Positions 45,041-53,900 are shown, numbered from the stretch's first letter. The stretch: DNA of 64,000 bases from UBA5072 sp963822145 (GCA_963822145.1 CAWGGG010000005.1:1-64000); one strand, 5' to 3'. Made by a program: numbers and translations. Notes: generated by a model not told the origin, from the letters alone.

Positions 45041-45694
45041 ATGAAGAAACTGTTGATCACCGCGCTGATTATCCTTCTTGCCATACCGGGCTGCAAAAAA
45101 GATAAAGAGGATGTCAAACAACTTGAATTTACACTTACCAACATGACCACCCTGATGGGAAAATCCCAGGGGTACATTAAAGATGCAAGCCCCGGAGTGT
45201 ATGACGAAGATCTTTCGGAAACTGACTTTCTGTTTTTCAACTATGATGAGATTGCTGTGGTCGGTAATCTCGTGATTGCTTATGATTTTATCGAGGATAA
45301 ATGTGATGGTATTGTCATGTTGGGCGAATCTGAAGAACTTGACGCAGCAGATTACCTGATGAGCCTGGCAGAGGATGAATTTGGGACCGGAGAGCTTTAT
45401 AATCTATCTTATTATGATGATGCATTGGTTTTACAGGAAGAGGATTTTACAAGCTATGAAGATCTGTGGCTTTTTGTGGATGATTTCCTGCTGACTGCTT
45501 CTGATATAGAGAGCATTCTTGCCGCTTATACTTACAGTGACCAGATTATTATTGCCGGGGGTATGACGTTGGAAGGGTTCTTCTGGCCCGCAGTGACTAT
45601 ATCAGCGAGTTCAGGCAAAAAATCCACCACCCATCAGGATTTACTGGATAGCATCAAACGTTTGCGCCACTCAGGCATAAAAAAACCGGCTTAG
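45041..45694 (+). CDS. acidic hypothetical lipoprotein
   Basis: A 217-residue lipoprotein (MKKLLITALIILLAIPGCKK) of unrecognised family. The mature part is strongly acidic, with many Asp/Glu and Tyr/Phe residues (for example LSETDFLFFNYDE and LSYYDDALVLQEEDF), and ends in a basic tail (KRLRHSGIKKPA). No domain could be assigned. It is a single gene closed by a large hairpin that overlaps its stop codon. Confidence 0.65.
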   Translation: MKKLLITALIILLAIPGCKKDKEDVKQLEFTLTNMTTLMGKSQGYIKDASPGVYDEDLSETDFLFFNYDEIAVVGNLVIAYDFIEDKCDGIVMLGESEELDAADYLMSLAEDEFGTGELYNLSYYDDALVLQEEDFTSYEDLWLFVDDFLLTASDIESILAAYTYSDQIIIAGGMTLEGFFWPAVTISASSGKKSTTHQDLLDSIKRLRHSGIKKPA

Positions 45695-45719
45695 GGCATC
45701 AGTTGTACCCAAGCCGGTT
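45684..45719. terminator. bidirectional terminator hairpin
   Basis: A long stem, AACCGGCTT(A)GGG with CCCAAGCCGGTT, closes an 11-base loop and includes the stop codon of the acidic lipoprotein gene. A run of As lies on the left side, so it suits the leftward gene (45743-46456) best and may serve both. Confidence 0.65.
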
Positions 45720-45742
45720 ATAGGGCTGGAGATGAGAGGTGG

Positions 45743-46456
45743 TTACTGATTACTCCTGTTGACCGAAACCGCCTCATACAGGCTTGCAAAGGAGCTACTT
45801 ACCCATATGGCAGCAGGGAATATCCCGACAAGCAAAAGGCAAAAGCCGGCTACATAAATAAAGAACGAGACGATGGCCATCCAGAAAATGGTCCAGCCGT
45901 ACCCGCGGGTCATTTTCCAGCTCTCTTCCACAGCCATGATCGGGTCCAGTTTTTTATCCATGACCAGGTACCCTACAAAGGCCAGCCGGCATCCGATGAT
46001 GATACCCGGAATGATCAGGGCGATACAGCCCAGCATGATTAAAGCGGCCGTTAGTAGGTTGGCCAGCACAATGTTCAGGTAATTTTCCCTGAAACCGCTG
46101 ATCAGCATGTTGAAGTCGGGCCGGATATCCCTCACGGCCTGCAGAAACATCATTTTTCCGCCGTACCTGAAAACGGGTACAATAAGCAGGGAATAGGCCA
46201 GTGCAAATAAAGCCAAAAATGCTGCAAGAATTCCAACTGCAATCAATCCTGCACTGGGTAAATGCCAATCCCATGACCAGTCATGATGATTAGAGGGATC
46301 AATATTGATGTTGAAAGCCTGGGTTGGACCCATGATGATTCCAACAACTATTACAACCAGAAAAAGTATCAGAAAATACTTTTTCATGACCTCCCAGCCC
46401 TGGCTAAAACTGTTTCCGAATGAAGGAAGGGTTTTGTTTTGTTCAAGTGTTTCCAT
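45743..46456 (-). CDS. polytopic membrane protein (DUF975-like)
   Basis: A 237-residue inner-membrane protein with about five to six hydrophobic segments and an ending like SFASLYEAVS. The ATG at 46456 is preferred, since the longer frame runs through the operator-like repeats. The layout (glycine- and proline-poor helices, R-x-x-x-VGYLVMDKKLDPIMAVEESWKMTRG central block) resembles DUF975/YckC-type membrane proteins. The function is unknown. It is divergent from a membrane LuxR regulator and shares with it three copies of an 11-bp motif, so it is the likely target of that regulator. Confidence 0.7.
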   Translation of the reverse strand: METLEQNKTLPSFGNSFSQGWEVMKKYFLILFLVVIVVGIIMGPTQAFNINIDPSNHHDWSWDWHLPSAGLIAVGILAAFLALFALAYSLLIVPVFRYGGKMMFLQAVRDIRPDFNMLISGFRENYLNIVLANLLTAALIMLGCIALIIPGIIIGCRLAFVGYLVMDKKLDPIMAVEESWKMTRGYGWTIFWMAIVSFFIYVAGFCLLLVGIFPAAIWVSSSFASLYEAVSVNRSNQ

Positions 46457-46513
46457 AATTTTTTTTTTGAATAACCGGATCAAATTTATGGACTCCATTA
46501 TACACTGCCTGCA

Positions 46514-46570
46514 TACCAAAGTAGTGTTTGTATAAATTCCTACTTTGGTAGGCGCAGCGCTACTTTGGTA
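46514..46570. promoter_or_regulatory. three operator-like sites (CTACTTTGGTA)
   Basis: CTACTTTGGTA occurs at 46540-46550 and 46560-46570 as direct copies 20 bp apart, and inverted at 46514-46524 (TACCAAAGTAG). The middle copy extends to the near-palindrome CCTACTTTGGTAGG. They lie between the divergent DUF975-like and LuxR genes. Confidence 0.65.
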
Positions 46571-46620
46571 GGGATAACCTAAACCGGTGGAAACAATCGG
46601 TTAAATTCATATCTTTAACC

Positions 46621-47547
46621 ATGGTTAAACTTCTTGTCATTCTGATCTTTATCCTTTCTGTGGCCCTTACTGCCGGGGGTATCTTAATTTCCTCCAGGCT
46701 TAGAAATGCCTGCAAAGCTGATTGTTTCTCCACCCTGATATATGGGCAGACCTTTTATTTCACTTTCGGTTTCTATGCTATCTGGGGCCAGGTTATCCTG
46801 TTTTCAGTCTTTTCTCCGCTCCTTACCCGGGAAGTGCTGCAGCGCATTACCATCATGCTGATCCTGCTCGGGACGCCTTTTTTCCTCCTTTCCTGGCTCA
46901 TGCTGATAAAGTTCGCCCGGGAATTATCGGGGAGAGCAACTGGAAATTCCTTTATCTTCTGGTTTCTTTCCGGGAACATTTTACTGGCAACGGGCATCGG
47001 GTACGCATTGTCGACTTTTACAATCGTTGATTCTTTTACCCTGATAAAATTCAGTTACATTGTCCTGAGTTTTGCCTATTCCTTTGCAGGAGTTCTATAC
47101 CTTGGTTTTGCGGGCAAAAAGAAGCCCCTTTTTCGCAAGGCTGACAGGAAATGGCTTGCCGCCGGACTGCTGCTGGCCGTATTGCTTCAGAGCACAGCCC
47201 TGGTTTATTACAATGACAATGCTTATATTGCTTTGTCCTTTATTTTCCTGTTTTTCACAACAGGGGCCTGGATTCCGGTATACATCAATTACAAAGCGGA
47301 TCTTTCTGTATTACATGTAAAATCCGAACAGAAAATAACTTTTGAAGCATTCTGCCGGAGCTATGAAATTTCCCCCCGCGAACAGGAGGTCATCCTTGAA
47401 GTCTGCCAGGGTTTGTCGAACCAGCAGATCGCCGACAAGCTCTTTATAAGCCTGCAAACCGTAAAGGATCACACCAGCAGGATCTATTACAAGACCAATT
47501 GCAGTAGCCGGGCCCAGCTGATGACCCTGGTGAAAGACAACACCTAA
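46621..47547 (+). CDS. membrane-bound LuxR-type transcriptional regulator
   Basis: A 308-residue protein with seven predicted membrane spans in the first 230 residues and a LuxR/GerE helix-turn-helix at the end (YEISPREQEVILEVCQGLSNQQIADKLFISLQTVKDHTSRIY, quoted in part; about residues 245-300). The membrane part has no recognised ligand motif. Such regulators probably sense a signal in the membrane and bind nearby DNA; the three CTACTTTGGTA sites upstream are candidates. Its stop codon overlaps that of the convergent methyltransferase by three bases in CTAA. Confidence 0.8.
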   Translation: MVKLLVILIFILSVALTAGGILISSRLRNACKADCFSTLIYGQTFYFTFGFYAIWGQVILFSVFSPLLTREVLQRITIMLILLGTPFFLLSWLMLIKFARELSGRATGNSFIFWFLSGNILLATGIGYALSTFTIVDSFTLIKFSYIVLSFAYSFAGVLYLGFAGKKKPLFRKADRKWLAAGLLLAVLLQSTALVYYNDNAYIALSFIFLFFTTGAWIPVYINYKADLSVLHVKSEQKITFEAFCRSYEISPREQEVILEVCQGLSNQQIADKLFISLQTVKDHTSRIYYKTNCSSRAQLMTLVKDNT

Positions 47548-48092
47548 AGGCTGTCCGTTTGATTCAGCTGGTAAAACCTGAAAAATTCCCACAAAACGAT
47601 CCCCGCACTTACTGCAATGTTCAGCGAATGCTTGGTGCCATATTGCGGTATTTCAACAGCACCGTCACAGGCATCCACTACTGCCTGGTCAACACCCCGG
47701 ATTTCATGCCCGAAGATCAGGGCGTATTTCTCATCGGCAGCAATGGGAAAGGTATGAAGTTCAAGGCTCTGAATGGTTTGTTCCACAGCAATAATGCGAT
47801 ATTCCCGTTCTCTAAGTTTGTGTATGGCGTCAAGCGTGTTTTCAAAGTATTGCCAGTGAACGGATTCAGTTGCGCCCAGGGCGGTCTTGCTGATCTCACG
47901 GTGCGGGGGTGTGGCTGTTATTCCGCATAAACACAGGCCTTCGAGCAGGAAAGCATCGCACGTCCGGAATATGGAACCGATATTGTTCAGGCTTCTCACG
48001 TTATCAAGAATCACCATCACCGGGTACTTGCCGGCCAGTTTGAATTCTTCGATTGTTTTCCGGTTCAGTTCTTCGTTCAGCAATTTCTTCAT
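47544..48092 (-). CDS. SpoU/TrmH family RNA 2'-O-methyltransferase
   Basis: A 182-residue knotted (SPOUT) methyltransferase. The ATG at 48092 is chosen; the long upstream frame is antisense to sucC and not family-like. Motif 1 is VMVILDNVRSLNNIGSIFRTCDAF, motif 2 ALIFGHEIRGVDQAVVDACD, and motif 3 IPQYGTKHSLNIAVSAGIVLWEF (quoted in part). It should methylate a ribose in tRNA or rRNA; the site cannot be told from the sequence. It is divergent from sucC. Confidence 0.88.
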   Translation of the reverse strand: MKKLLNEELNRKTIEEFKLAGKYPVMVILDNVRSLNNIGSIFRTCDAFLLEGLCLCGITATPPHREISKTALGATESVHWQYFENTLDAIHKLREREYRIIAVEQTIQSLELHTFPIAADEKYALIFGHEIRGVDQAVVDACDGAVEIPQYGTKHSLNIAVSAGIVLWEFFRFYQLNQTDSL

Positions 48093-48188
48093 GCGCAATA
48101 AACCGTTTGGTTGAAATAATTGCAATGATAGCAATAGATGAGAAAATTTAAATATTTTCGTAACTTGAAATATGATATTTAATAAAAA

Positions 48189-49376
48189 ATGAATATTCAC
48201 GAATACCAGGGTAAAGCCATCCTCAGCCGTTTTGGCGTTTCTGTCCCCGCCGGCGTAGTGATCGATCATGTTGAACATGCCGAGAAAGCTGCAACAGAGT
48301 TGCAGGCAAAAACAGGCGCAGGTATGTGGGTGGTCAAGGCCCAGATCCATGCCGGAGGAAGAGGGAAAGGTGGCGGCGTAAAGCTTGCCCGGACGCTGGA
48401 AGAAGTGCGCATGCATGCAGGCAACATCCTGGGTATGCAGCTGGTTACGCCGCAAACCGGGGAGGCAGGCAGGAAGGTGCATAAAGTACTGATACAGCAG
48501 GATATATATTATCCCGGAGATACACCGGTCCGTGAATTATACATCAGCGTTCTGATGAACCGGAGTACCGGCCGGAATATCATCATGTATTCCACCGAAG
48601 GTGGCATGGATATTGAAACCGTGGCGGAAAAAACCCCTCACCTGATCTTCAAGGAAGAAATCAATCCTGCGGTAGGCATCCAACCCTTTCAGGCCCGGAA
48701 AATCGCTTTTAATCTGGGGCTTAATGGTAAGGCCTTCAAGGAGATGACAGCATTTATTACGGCACTTTATAAAGCTTATGTGGCGAGTGACGCTTCTTTG
48801 ATTGAAATCAATCCCCTGGTGAAAACTTCCGATGATCGCATCTTTGCTGCGGATGCCAAGGTGAACCTGGATGACAATGCTTTATTCAGGCATCCCGATT
48901 TTGAGGAAATGCGTGACCAGAATGAGGAGGATCCCACTGAAACGGAAGCATCCAGGCACAACCTGAATTTCATCAAATTGAACGGGAATGTCGGCTGCAT
49001 GGTGAATGGCGCGGGTCTTGCCATGGCCACCATGGATATCATAAAATTGTCGGGGGGTGAACCCGCAAATTTCCTGGATGTGGGCGGCACTGCCAACGCA
49101 AAGACTGTAGAGGCCGGATTCAGGATCATCCTGAAGGATACTGCCGTGAAGGCGATCCTTATCAATATTTTTGGCGGCATTGTGCGGTGCGACCGGGTAG
49201 CCCAGGGTGTGGTGGATGCCTATAACACACTCGGCAACGTTACTGTACCGGTTATCGTCCGTTTACAGGGCACCAATGCACAAGAAGCTAAAAATCTTAT
49301 TGACAATTCAGGGTTAAAGGTATACTCAGCCGTCACACTGCAGGAAGCAGCGGACCTGGTCAAAAAGAACGTTTAG
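48189..49376 (+). CDS. sucC: succinyl-CoA synthetase beta subunit
   Basis: A 395-residue ADP/GDP-forming ligase beta chain of the TCA cycle. The ATP-grasp opening NIHEYQGKAILSRFGV, the lid loop GGRGKGGGVKLA, the metal block LIEINPLV and FAADAKVNLDDNA, and the C-terminal FLDVGGTA and NIFGGIVRCDRVAQGV are all present. The alpha subunit gene (sucD), often adjacent, is not next to it here; a leftward CDGSH gene overlaps its stop codon by four bases. Confidence 0.95.
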   Translation: MNIHEYQGKAILSRFGVSVPAGVVIDHVEHAEKAATELQAKTGAGMWVVKAQIHAGGRGKGGGVKLARTLEEVRMHAGNILGMQLVTPQTGEAGRKVHKVLIQQDIYYPGDTPVRELYISVLMNRSTGRNIIMYSTEGGMDIETVAEKTPHLIFKEEINPAVGIQPFQARKIAFNLGLNGKAFKEMTAFITALYKAYVASDASLIEINPLVKTSDDRIFAADAKVNLDDNALFRHPDFEEMRDQNEEDPTETEASRHNLNFIKLNGNVGCMVNGAGLAMATMDIIKLSGGEPANFLDVGGTANAKTVEAGFRIILKDTAVKAILINIFGGIVRCDRVAQGVVDAYNTLGNVTVPVIVRLQGTNAQEAKNLIDNSGLKVYSAVTLQEAADLVKKNV

Positions 49377-49591
49377 TAGGCCACTCCGATCTTTTTGTGT
49401 GTTTCGTCGCAAAAGGGTTTATTGGACGATCCGCCGCAACGGCAGATATACAATTCCTGTTCGCCCTGCGTGATTTTACCGGAGGAATCCTTAAAAGTAA
49501 AATTTCCTCTGAGCATAATGGGCCCATCCTTCAATATCCACGCTTCAGCTGGATGGCGCTTTTCCTTGTTTTCGTTTTCCATGATTTGCAT
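49373..49591 (-). CDS. CDGSH iron-sulfur domain protein (mitoNEET-like)
   Basis: A 72-residue protein with one CDGSH cluster motif, C-x-C-x(n)-P-x-CD-x2-H seen as CRCGGSSNKPFCDETH near the end, which binds a [2Fe-2S] cluster with 3Cys-1His ligation. The core LKDGPIMLRGNF precedes it. The start overlaps the stop of the upstream CDGSH gene (TAATG), so translation is likely coupled. An in-frame ATG at 49582 is an alternative. Role: redox or iron-sulfur transfer is typical of the family. Confidence 0.85.
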   Translation of the reverse strand: MQIMENENKEKRHPAEAWILKDGPIMLRGNFTFKDSSGKITQGEQELYICRCGGSSNKPFCDETHKKIGVAY

Positions 49592-50040
49592 TATTTTCCG
49601 ATGAAGCCAATTTTACGGTGGGTTCCGTCGCACCAGGGCAGGTTGTTGGAAACACCGCAACGGCAGAGCGATGATATTTTTAGCTGCCGCAATTCTTTTC
49701 CATCAATGTCATATAAAACAAAACTGCCCCGGATCACCAGGGGGCCATCCTCCATCACACGCACTTCGGCAGGCGGCATATCGGGTCCGGAGGTCGTTTC
49801 AACTTCATTTTCCGCCTCAATATCCTTGTTATACCGGTAGGAGAGTGCCTGTGTGGGGCATAACTTGACCACCCGGATGATCTCCTCCGTGGGGGCACCA
49901 TCCATGTTTACCCAGGGCCTTTTACGGGGATTGAAAACATCAATCAGTTCACGATAACAAGTAGTGGCGTGTATACACTTATGGGGCTGCCAAAAAACAG
50001 TGATTTCTCCATTGGTGTATTTCTTATCATTCTTGTCCAT
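49591..50040 (-). CDS. fused divergent ferredoxin-CDGSH iron-sulfur protein
   Basis: A 149-residue two-domain protein. Residues about 10-72 form a Fer4_19/DUF1271 domain (CIHATTCYRELIDVF and VVKLCPTQALSY, three cysteines). Residues about 90-149 form a CDGSH domain (LCRCGVSNNLPWCDGTH). Two clusters in one chain suggest electron transfer. It is the first gene of a two-gene unit with the small CDGSH protein. The donor and acceptor are unknown. Confidence 0.85.
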   Translation of the reverse strand: MDKNDKKYTNGEITVFWQPHKCIHATTCYRELIDVFNPRKRPWVNMDGAPTEEIIRVVKLCPTQALSYRYNKDIEAENEVETTSGPDMPPAEVRVMEDGPLVIRGSFVLYDIDGKELRQLKISSLCRCGVSNNLPWCDGTHRKIGFIGK

Positions 50041-50164
50041 TCAATATTTTTTGTAAAATTAGCAAATTAGCGAGACTCTTGAAGCGGAAACATAAAACAA
50101 TGACCGGCTTTATTCGTTTAACAAATGATCAGGTTTGGCAAATATTTTGTTATTTTATAGAGTC

Positions 50165-50764
50165 ATGCCAAGGATTCTCATAGTGTGCTGTATCCTTGCG
50201 GGTAACTGTTTACCTGCCCTCACGCAGGATACCATCCGGGTGGACCTGGGAGGGTTTCCCGTAACTGCATTGGTTCAAAACGGGGATACTGTTTATATGG
50301 CAACTCTTGAAGAAGCTGTCATTCAGCCGCGCAGGCGGTCCGCCGAAACCCGTGACATGCGTCAGTACAGGAAACTTGTATACAATGTTAAAAAAGTATA
50401 TCCCTACGCCAAGCTTGCCGGAGCTAAATTCGGGGAGGTGAGCGCCCATATGCAAACCCTGAAAACCAACAAAGAGCAACGGGAATATATAAAACAAGTG
50501 GAAGAGGAGATCCTTAAACAATACGAAGAAGATTTAAAGAACCTTACCATCACCCAGGGCAGGATCCTCATCAAACTGATCGACCGGGAAACCAGTAAAA
50601 CTTCATACGAAGTGGTGAAGGATTTGCGCGGATCATTCCAGGCAGCTTTCTGGCAGGCAATAGCTCGAATCTTCGGATCAAACCTGAAAACGGAATTTGA
50701 TCCAGATGGGGAAGACAAGGTGTTGAATGATATAATGGTTATGATAGAAAATGGGCAGCTGTAG
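50165..50764 (+). CDS. DUF4294 family exported protein
   Basis: A 199-residue protein (ATG at 50165; an upstream TTG would add ten residues) with a signal peptide (MPRILIVCCILAGNCLPALTQ). The family core is LVYNVKKVYPYAKLAG, then a coiled-coil helix, then ITQGRILIKLIDRETSKTSYEVVKDLRGSFQAAFWQ (quoted in part). The family is typical of Bacteroidetes and of unknown function. It is a single gene followed by heptamer repeats. Confidence 0.8.
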   Translation: MPRILIVCCILAGNCLPALTQDTIRVDLGGFPVTALVQNGDTVYMATLEEAVIQPRRRSAETRDMRQYRKLVYNVKKVYPYAKLAGAKFGEVSAHMQTLKTNKEQREYIKQVEEEILKQYEEDLKNLTITQGRILIKLIDRETSKTSYEVVKDLRGSFQAAFWQAIARIFGSNLKTEFDPDGEDKVLNDIMVMIENGQL

Positions 50765-50766
50765 TA

Positions 50767-50808
50767 GGGACAAGGGAGAAGGGACAGGGGACAAGGGACA
50801 GGGGACAA
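50767..50808. repeat. 7-bp tandem repeat (GGGACAA)
   Basis: Six GGGACAA-type heptamers. It is the reverse complement of the six GTCCCNN units at 27612-27653. Confidence 0.85.
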
Positions 50809-50816
50809 GGGAAGCA

Positions 50817-51374
50817 TTAGCGCAGGCGGAAATCTTTGATCCTGGTGTATTCCGGACCGGCGGGCGTAAGTCTGCTCTCGTAGAAAATCACCTGGTCAAT
50901 CCAGTGTTTCTGAAAAACAACATCTTTAAACAGGGCAATCAGTTGGGATAACTGGTTGGCCTGACGCAGATTCTTCACCCTGCCGAGTGTAAGGTGGGGC
51001 AAAAAACCCTTTGTCTCGGCCTTGAAACCCAACCCCGATAAAACCAGGTCAAGCTCTGTTTTGATCTGATGCAGGACAGGGCAAGGATCGCAACCCAGCC
51101 AGATCACACGGGGATCCTGGATGTTTTTGAACACGCCAAATGAACGAATTACCAATTCAAAGGCGGGCAGAAAGGTTGTTGATTTTTCAATGCGCTGCAC
51201 CATAACGGGTATTAAATCTTCATCTGTGTCGCCTAAGAAATTGGTGGTTATGTGAAGATGTTCAGCAGATACCCAGTTGATACGTTCCAGGCGCAACCGA
51301 TAACGTATCAGTTCAAAATCCTCCTTCATTTTTTCATTGGGTCTGATATCAACCGCCAGAAAGGTTCTCTTCAT
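50817..51374 (-). CDS. thpR: RNA 2',3'-cyclic phosphodiesterase ThpR (LigT family)
   Basis: A 185-residue 2H phosphoesterase. The two catalytic HxTx motifs are HITTNFLGD (near residue 42) and HLTLGRVK (near residue 126). The opening MKRTFLAVDIRP is typical. It hydrolyses 2',3'-cyclic ends of RNA and can ligate tRNA halves in vitro. It lies last in a leftward unit after the sugar transferase. Confidence 0.9.
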   Translation of the reverse strand: MKRTFLAVDIRPNEKMKEDFELIRYRLRLERINWVSAEHLHITTNFLGDTDEDLIPVMVQRIEKSTTFLPAFELVIRSFGVFKNIQDPRVIWLGCDPCPVLHQIKTELDLVLSGLGFKAETKGFLPHLTLGRVKNLRQANQLSQLIALFKDVVFQKHWIDQVIFYESRLTPAGPEYTRIKDFRLR

Positions 51375-51424
51375 AGTGCTGAATATTTCAAATGGTCAAG
51401 TCCCCTCATCCCTTGTCCCTGTCT

Positions 51425-52843
51425 TCATATTCCCTTTCTCTTAATAATGGTGAGAATGGTATAAATGATAATCTTGAAATCTACAAAGAGAGACATGTTA
51501 TCGAGGTAGATCATATCGTATTTCAACCGGTGGATCATTTGTTCCACGTTTTCGGCATATCCGTATTTCACTTGTCCCCAGGAGGTAATACCGGGTTTAA
51601 CTTTAAGCAGGTGCAGGTAATGGGGTGAAGTTTGTATGATCTGATCGATAAAATACTTGCGTTCAGGTCTTGGGCCAACCAGGGACATATCACCTTTCAG
51701 CACATTTATAAAATTCGGGATTTCATCAAACCGCATCTTACGCATGAATTTACCAAATGGAGTAATGCGGTCATCTGTTTTTGAGGAGAGGCCCGGACCA
51801 TTCTTTTCGGCATCCAGATACATCGATCGGAATTTATAAATGATAAAAGGCTGTCCATATCTCCCGATCCTCTCATGGCTGTATATCACCGGCCCTTTGG
51901 AGGAAAGCTTGATGCCGATAGCCAGAATGGCAGAAAGGGGTAAGGTAACCAGGAGTGCGAAGGAGGCAATAAAATAATCAAGGAAATACTTGATATTTTC
52001 CTGCCAGGCCGGCATCAGGATGTGGGAAACGGAAATCAGCGGGGTGCCCAGGATGGAATTCATTCTCACCCGGCCGGTAAGGATGTCGTATAAACTCGGG
52101 ATGGCTTTGATCACCACATTGGAATCGATCAGTTTGTTGATAATGCGGTTGATCATGTCGTGCTCCGAAGTTTCAATGGCAATGATCACTTCCTCCACTT
52201 TCTTTTCTGCAATGATGCTGCGGATGTCGCTGATATTACCCAGCGGAGGAAGATAGCTGCCCAGGAGGCTTTTGGAATTGTCATTCACTGTTACAAATCC
52301 AACAAACAGATTTCCGCTACCCCGTTTCTGGCTGATGACTTCACGCCAGGCGTCATATGCTTTTGAATTACTGCCAATCAGTAAGGTGTTAAAACCGATC
52401 TCACCTCGATGCACCCGGTGGGTGGTAATGGTAGTGATGATCAACCTGGGAATGTAAGTGATAATAAAATGCAGGATAAAGAAGCTGAACCAGTTGGACA
52501 ATGCACCGGCATTTTCGCTAAGTTCAATACGCCCGATCCTGAAAACAATATACAGAAAGACCGTTCCGACAAACGTATTGCTGATGGTCTGCCAGAGCTC
52601 GGATAGCCTTGACTTTCTGATCACATCACTATAATAGCCGGTGAGGGTATAAACCAAAAGCCAGATGAACGGGAAGATCAACAGACCCGTTAGATACAAT
52701 TGATTTAGAAAAGCAAGACTTTCAGCATTGTTTTGAAAAACATCATTTGAGAATCTCCTGTACAGGCAATAAACACTCCAGGCGGCAAGAGCCGTTAAAT
52801 AGTCAATTACAATGTATTTCAGCCGTTGGAGTTTCCTGTTCAT
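51425..52843 (-). CDS. exopolysaccharide polyprenyl glycosylphosphotransferase
   Basis: A 472-residue WcaJ/WbaP-like enzyme that starts glycan synthesis on undecaprenyl phosphate. It has four N-terminal spans, a CoA-binding-like Rossmann domain (TLLIGSNSKAYDAW), a fifth membrane helix near residue 280, and a C-terminal catalytic sugar-transferase domain with SKGPVIYSHERIGRYGQPF, YKFRSMYLDAE, DEIPNFINVLKGDMSLVGPRPE and GITSWGQVKYG. It lies 40 bases downstream of the Gfo/Idh gene and probably shares its transcript. No other capsule genes are in the window. Confidence 0.9.
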   Translation of the reverse strand: MNRKLQRLKYIVIDYLTALAAWSVYCLYRRFSNDVFQNNAESLAFLNQLYLTGLLIFPFIWLLVYTLTGYYSDVIRKSRLSELWQTISNTFVGTVFLYIVFRIGRIELSENAGALSNWFSFFILHFIITYIPRLIITTITTHRVHRGEIGFNTLLIGSNSKAYDAWREVISQKRGSGNLFVGFVTVNDNSKSLLGSYLPPLGNISDIRSIIAEKKVEEVIIAIETSEHDMINRIINKLIDSNVVIKAIPSLYDILTGRVRMNSILGTPLISVSHILMPAWQENIKYFLDYFIASFALLVTLPLSAILAIGIKLSSKGPVIYSHERIGRYGQPFIIYKFRSMYLDAEKNGPGLSSKTDDRITPFGKFMRKMRFDEIPNFINVLKGDMSLVGPRPERKYFIDQIIQTSPHYLHLLKVKPGITSWGQVKYGYAENVEQMIHRLKYDMIYLDNMSLFVDFKIIIYTILTIIKRKGI

Positions 52844-52882
52844 TCACTACGGTTCAATTCCAAAAAACATCTGCATGAAAGG

Positions 52883-53821
52883 TTAGGCACACTGTATGAG
52901 TGTTTTCATTACCTTATCCAGTATACGATCCGTCAGAACATAAGATTCAAATCCGTTATCATTGATGGAAAGAAAGGCCGGACCAGAAAGAATCATAGTG
53001 AAATAATCCGACAGATCGTTCCAGAGCGAATCGGTTTGTTCAACCTGGATACTTTCGATAAAGATAGGACATTCATTTTGATTTATGGTACGTTGCAGGT
53101 ACCAACCCGTTAATACGCCGGTGAGGAAGTTGTATTTCAGTATTTTATTCCTGACTACCAGGGTGATCAGAAATTCATCTTGCGCTGCAACCAGATTGCA
53201 GTTATAATTTACCGCGCATCCGTTGTCAAATTCAAGCCTGGCATTCAGGATTTCGGGTTGTGAGGAAAGCATGCACAGGCCTTTGGCCTTGATTGAAATA
53301 ACCCTGGCATGAACCAGGTTGTTAATGATTTCCACATCGCTGAGCAGCGCTTCTGAAATGCCGGCGGATCCGGGTCTGGTTATCTTGCGGTAATGCTGGA
53401 AGTCGATCATGCTTATGTCATGTGTATCAGGCATGACCTTGATCAACGCCTGTATTCCGGCAGTCCCGGTTCTGCCGCATTTAAGAATGACATTGGCTTC
53501 ACGCGCCAGTTGAATGAGATGATAGACCTCGGTAATGGAATGAACTACCGTGGGGTAAAGAAATACATGCCGGGCCTTCCGGAGTGCGGCAACAGCCATC
53601 CTGCTGCAAAAGGTACCTGCCTCAGTAATGATCAGGGCATCCGTTTTTTCGAGTAGAGGACCGGGTTCAGTATATACCCTGCCGGTTTCGGAATCCGTTG
53701 CAGAATCCAGCATACCACCGGAAATCCAATGATTGATGATGCGCACACCTCCAATTTTATTCAAGGCACTGGTATGCTTGCGGATAGCCGAAACGGAGCC
53801 GACAATACCAACATTAATCAT
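52883..53821 (-). CDS. Gfo/Idh/MocA-like protein, divergent
   Basis: A 312-residue protein with the Rossmann opening INVGIVGSVSAIRKHTSAL. The glycine pattern is weak (GxVGSxxA). A second-domain segment reads KCGRTGTAGIQALI. The EKP-type catalytic lysine motif is replaced by LYPTVVHS, so it may not be an active dehydrogenase. Placed before a sugar transferase, it may be linked to sugar-nucleotide or glycan metabolism. Divergent from pcm. Confidence 0.65.
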   Translation of the reverse strand: MINVGIVGSVSAIRKHTSALNKIGGVRIINHWISGGMLDSATDSETGRVYTEPGPLLEKTDALIITEAGTFCSRMAVAALRKARHVFLYPTVVHSITEVYHLIQLAREANVILKCGRTGTAGIQALIKVMPDTHDISMIDFQHYRKITRPGSAGISEALLSDVEIINNLVHARVISIKAKGLCMLSSQPEILNARLEFDNGCAVNYNCNLVAAQDEFLITLVVRNKILKYNFLTGVLTGWYLQRTINQNECPIFIESIQVEQTDSLWNDLSDYFTMILSGPAFLSINDNGFESYVLTDRILDKVMKTLIQCA

Positions 53822-53892
53822 TTTTCCGGCGTTTGCACAAACATAAATTATTTAGAAATAAGGGATAATTTTTTTAGATTTAACTTATCAAC

Positions 53893-53900
53893 TAATTTTG
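53893..53900 (+). promoter_or_regulatory. -7 element of pcm
   Basis: TAATTTTG fits TAnnTTTG 30 bases before the start codon. Confidence 0.45.

Noticed and set aside
47544..48482. Long form (312 residues) of the TrmH-type methyltransferase
   Set aside because: The extra 130 residues are antisense to sucC and cysteine/histidine-rich without family similarity; the ATG at 48092 gives a normal domain.
49397..49840. Plus-strand frame of 147 codons over the two CDGSH genes
   Set aside because: It covers two conserved iron-sulfur proteins on the other strand and has no similarity of its own.
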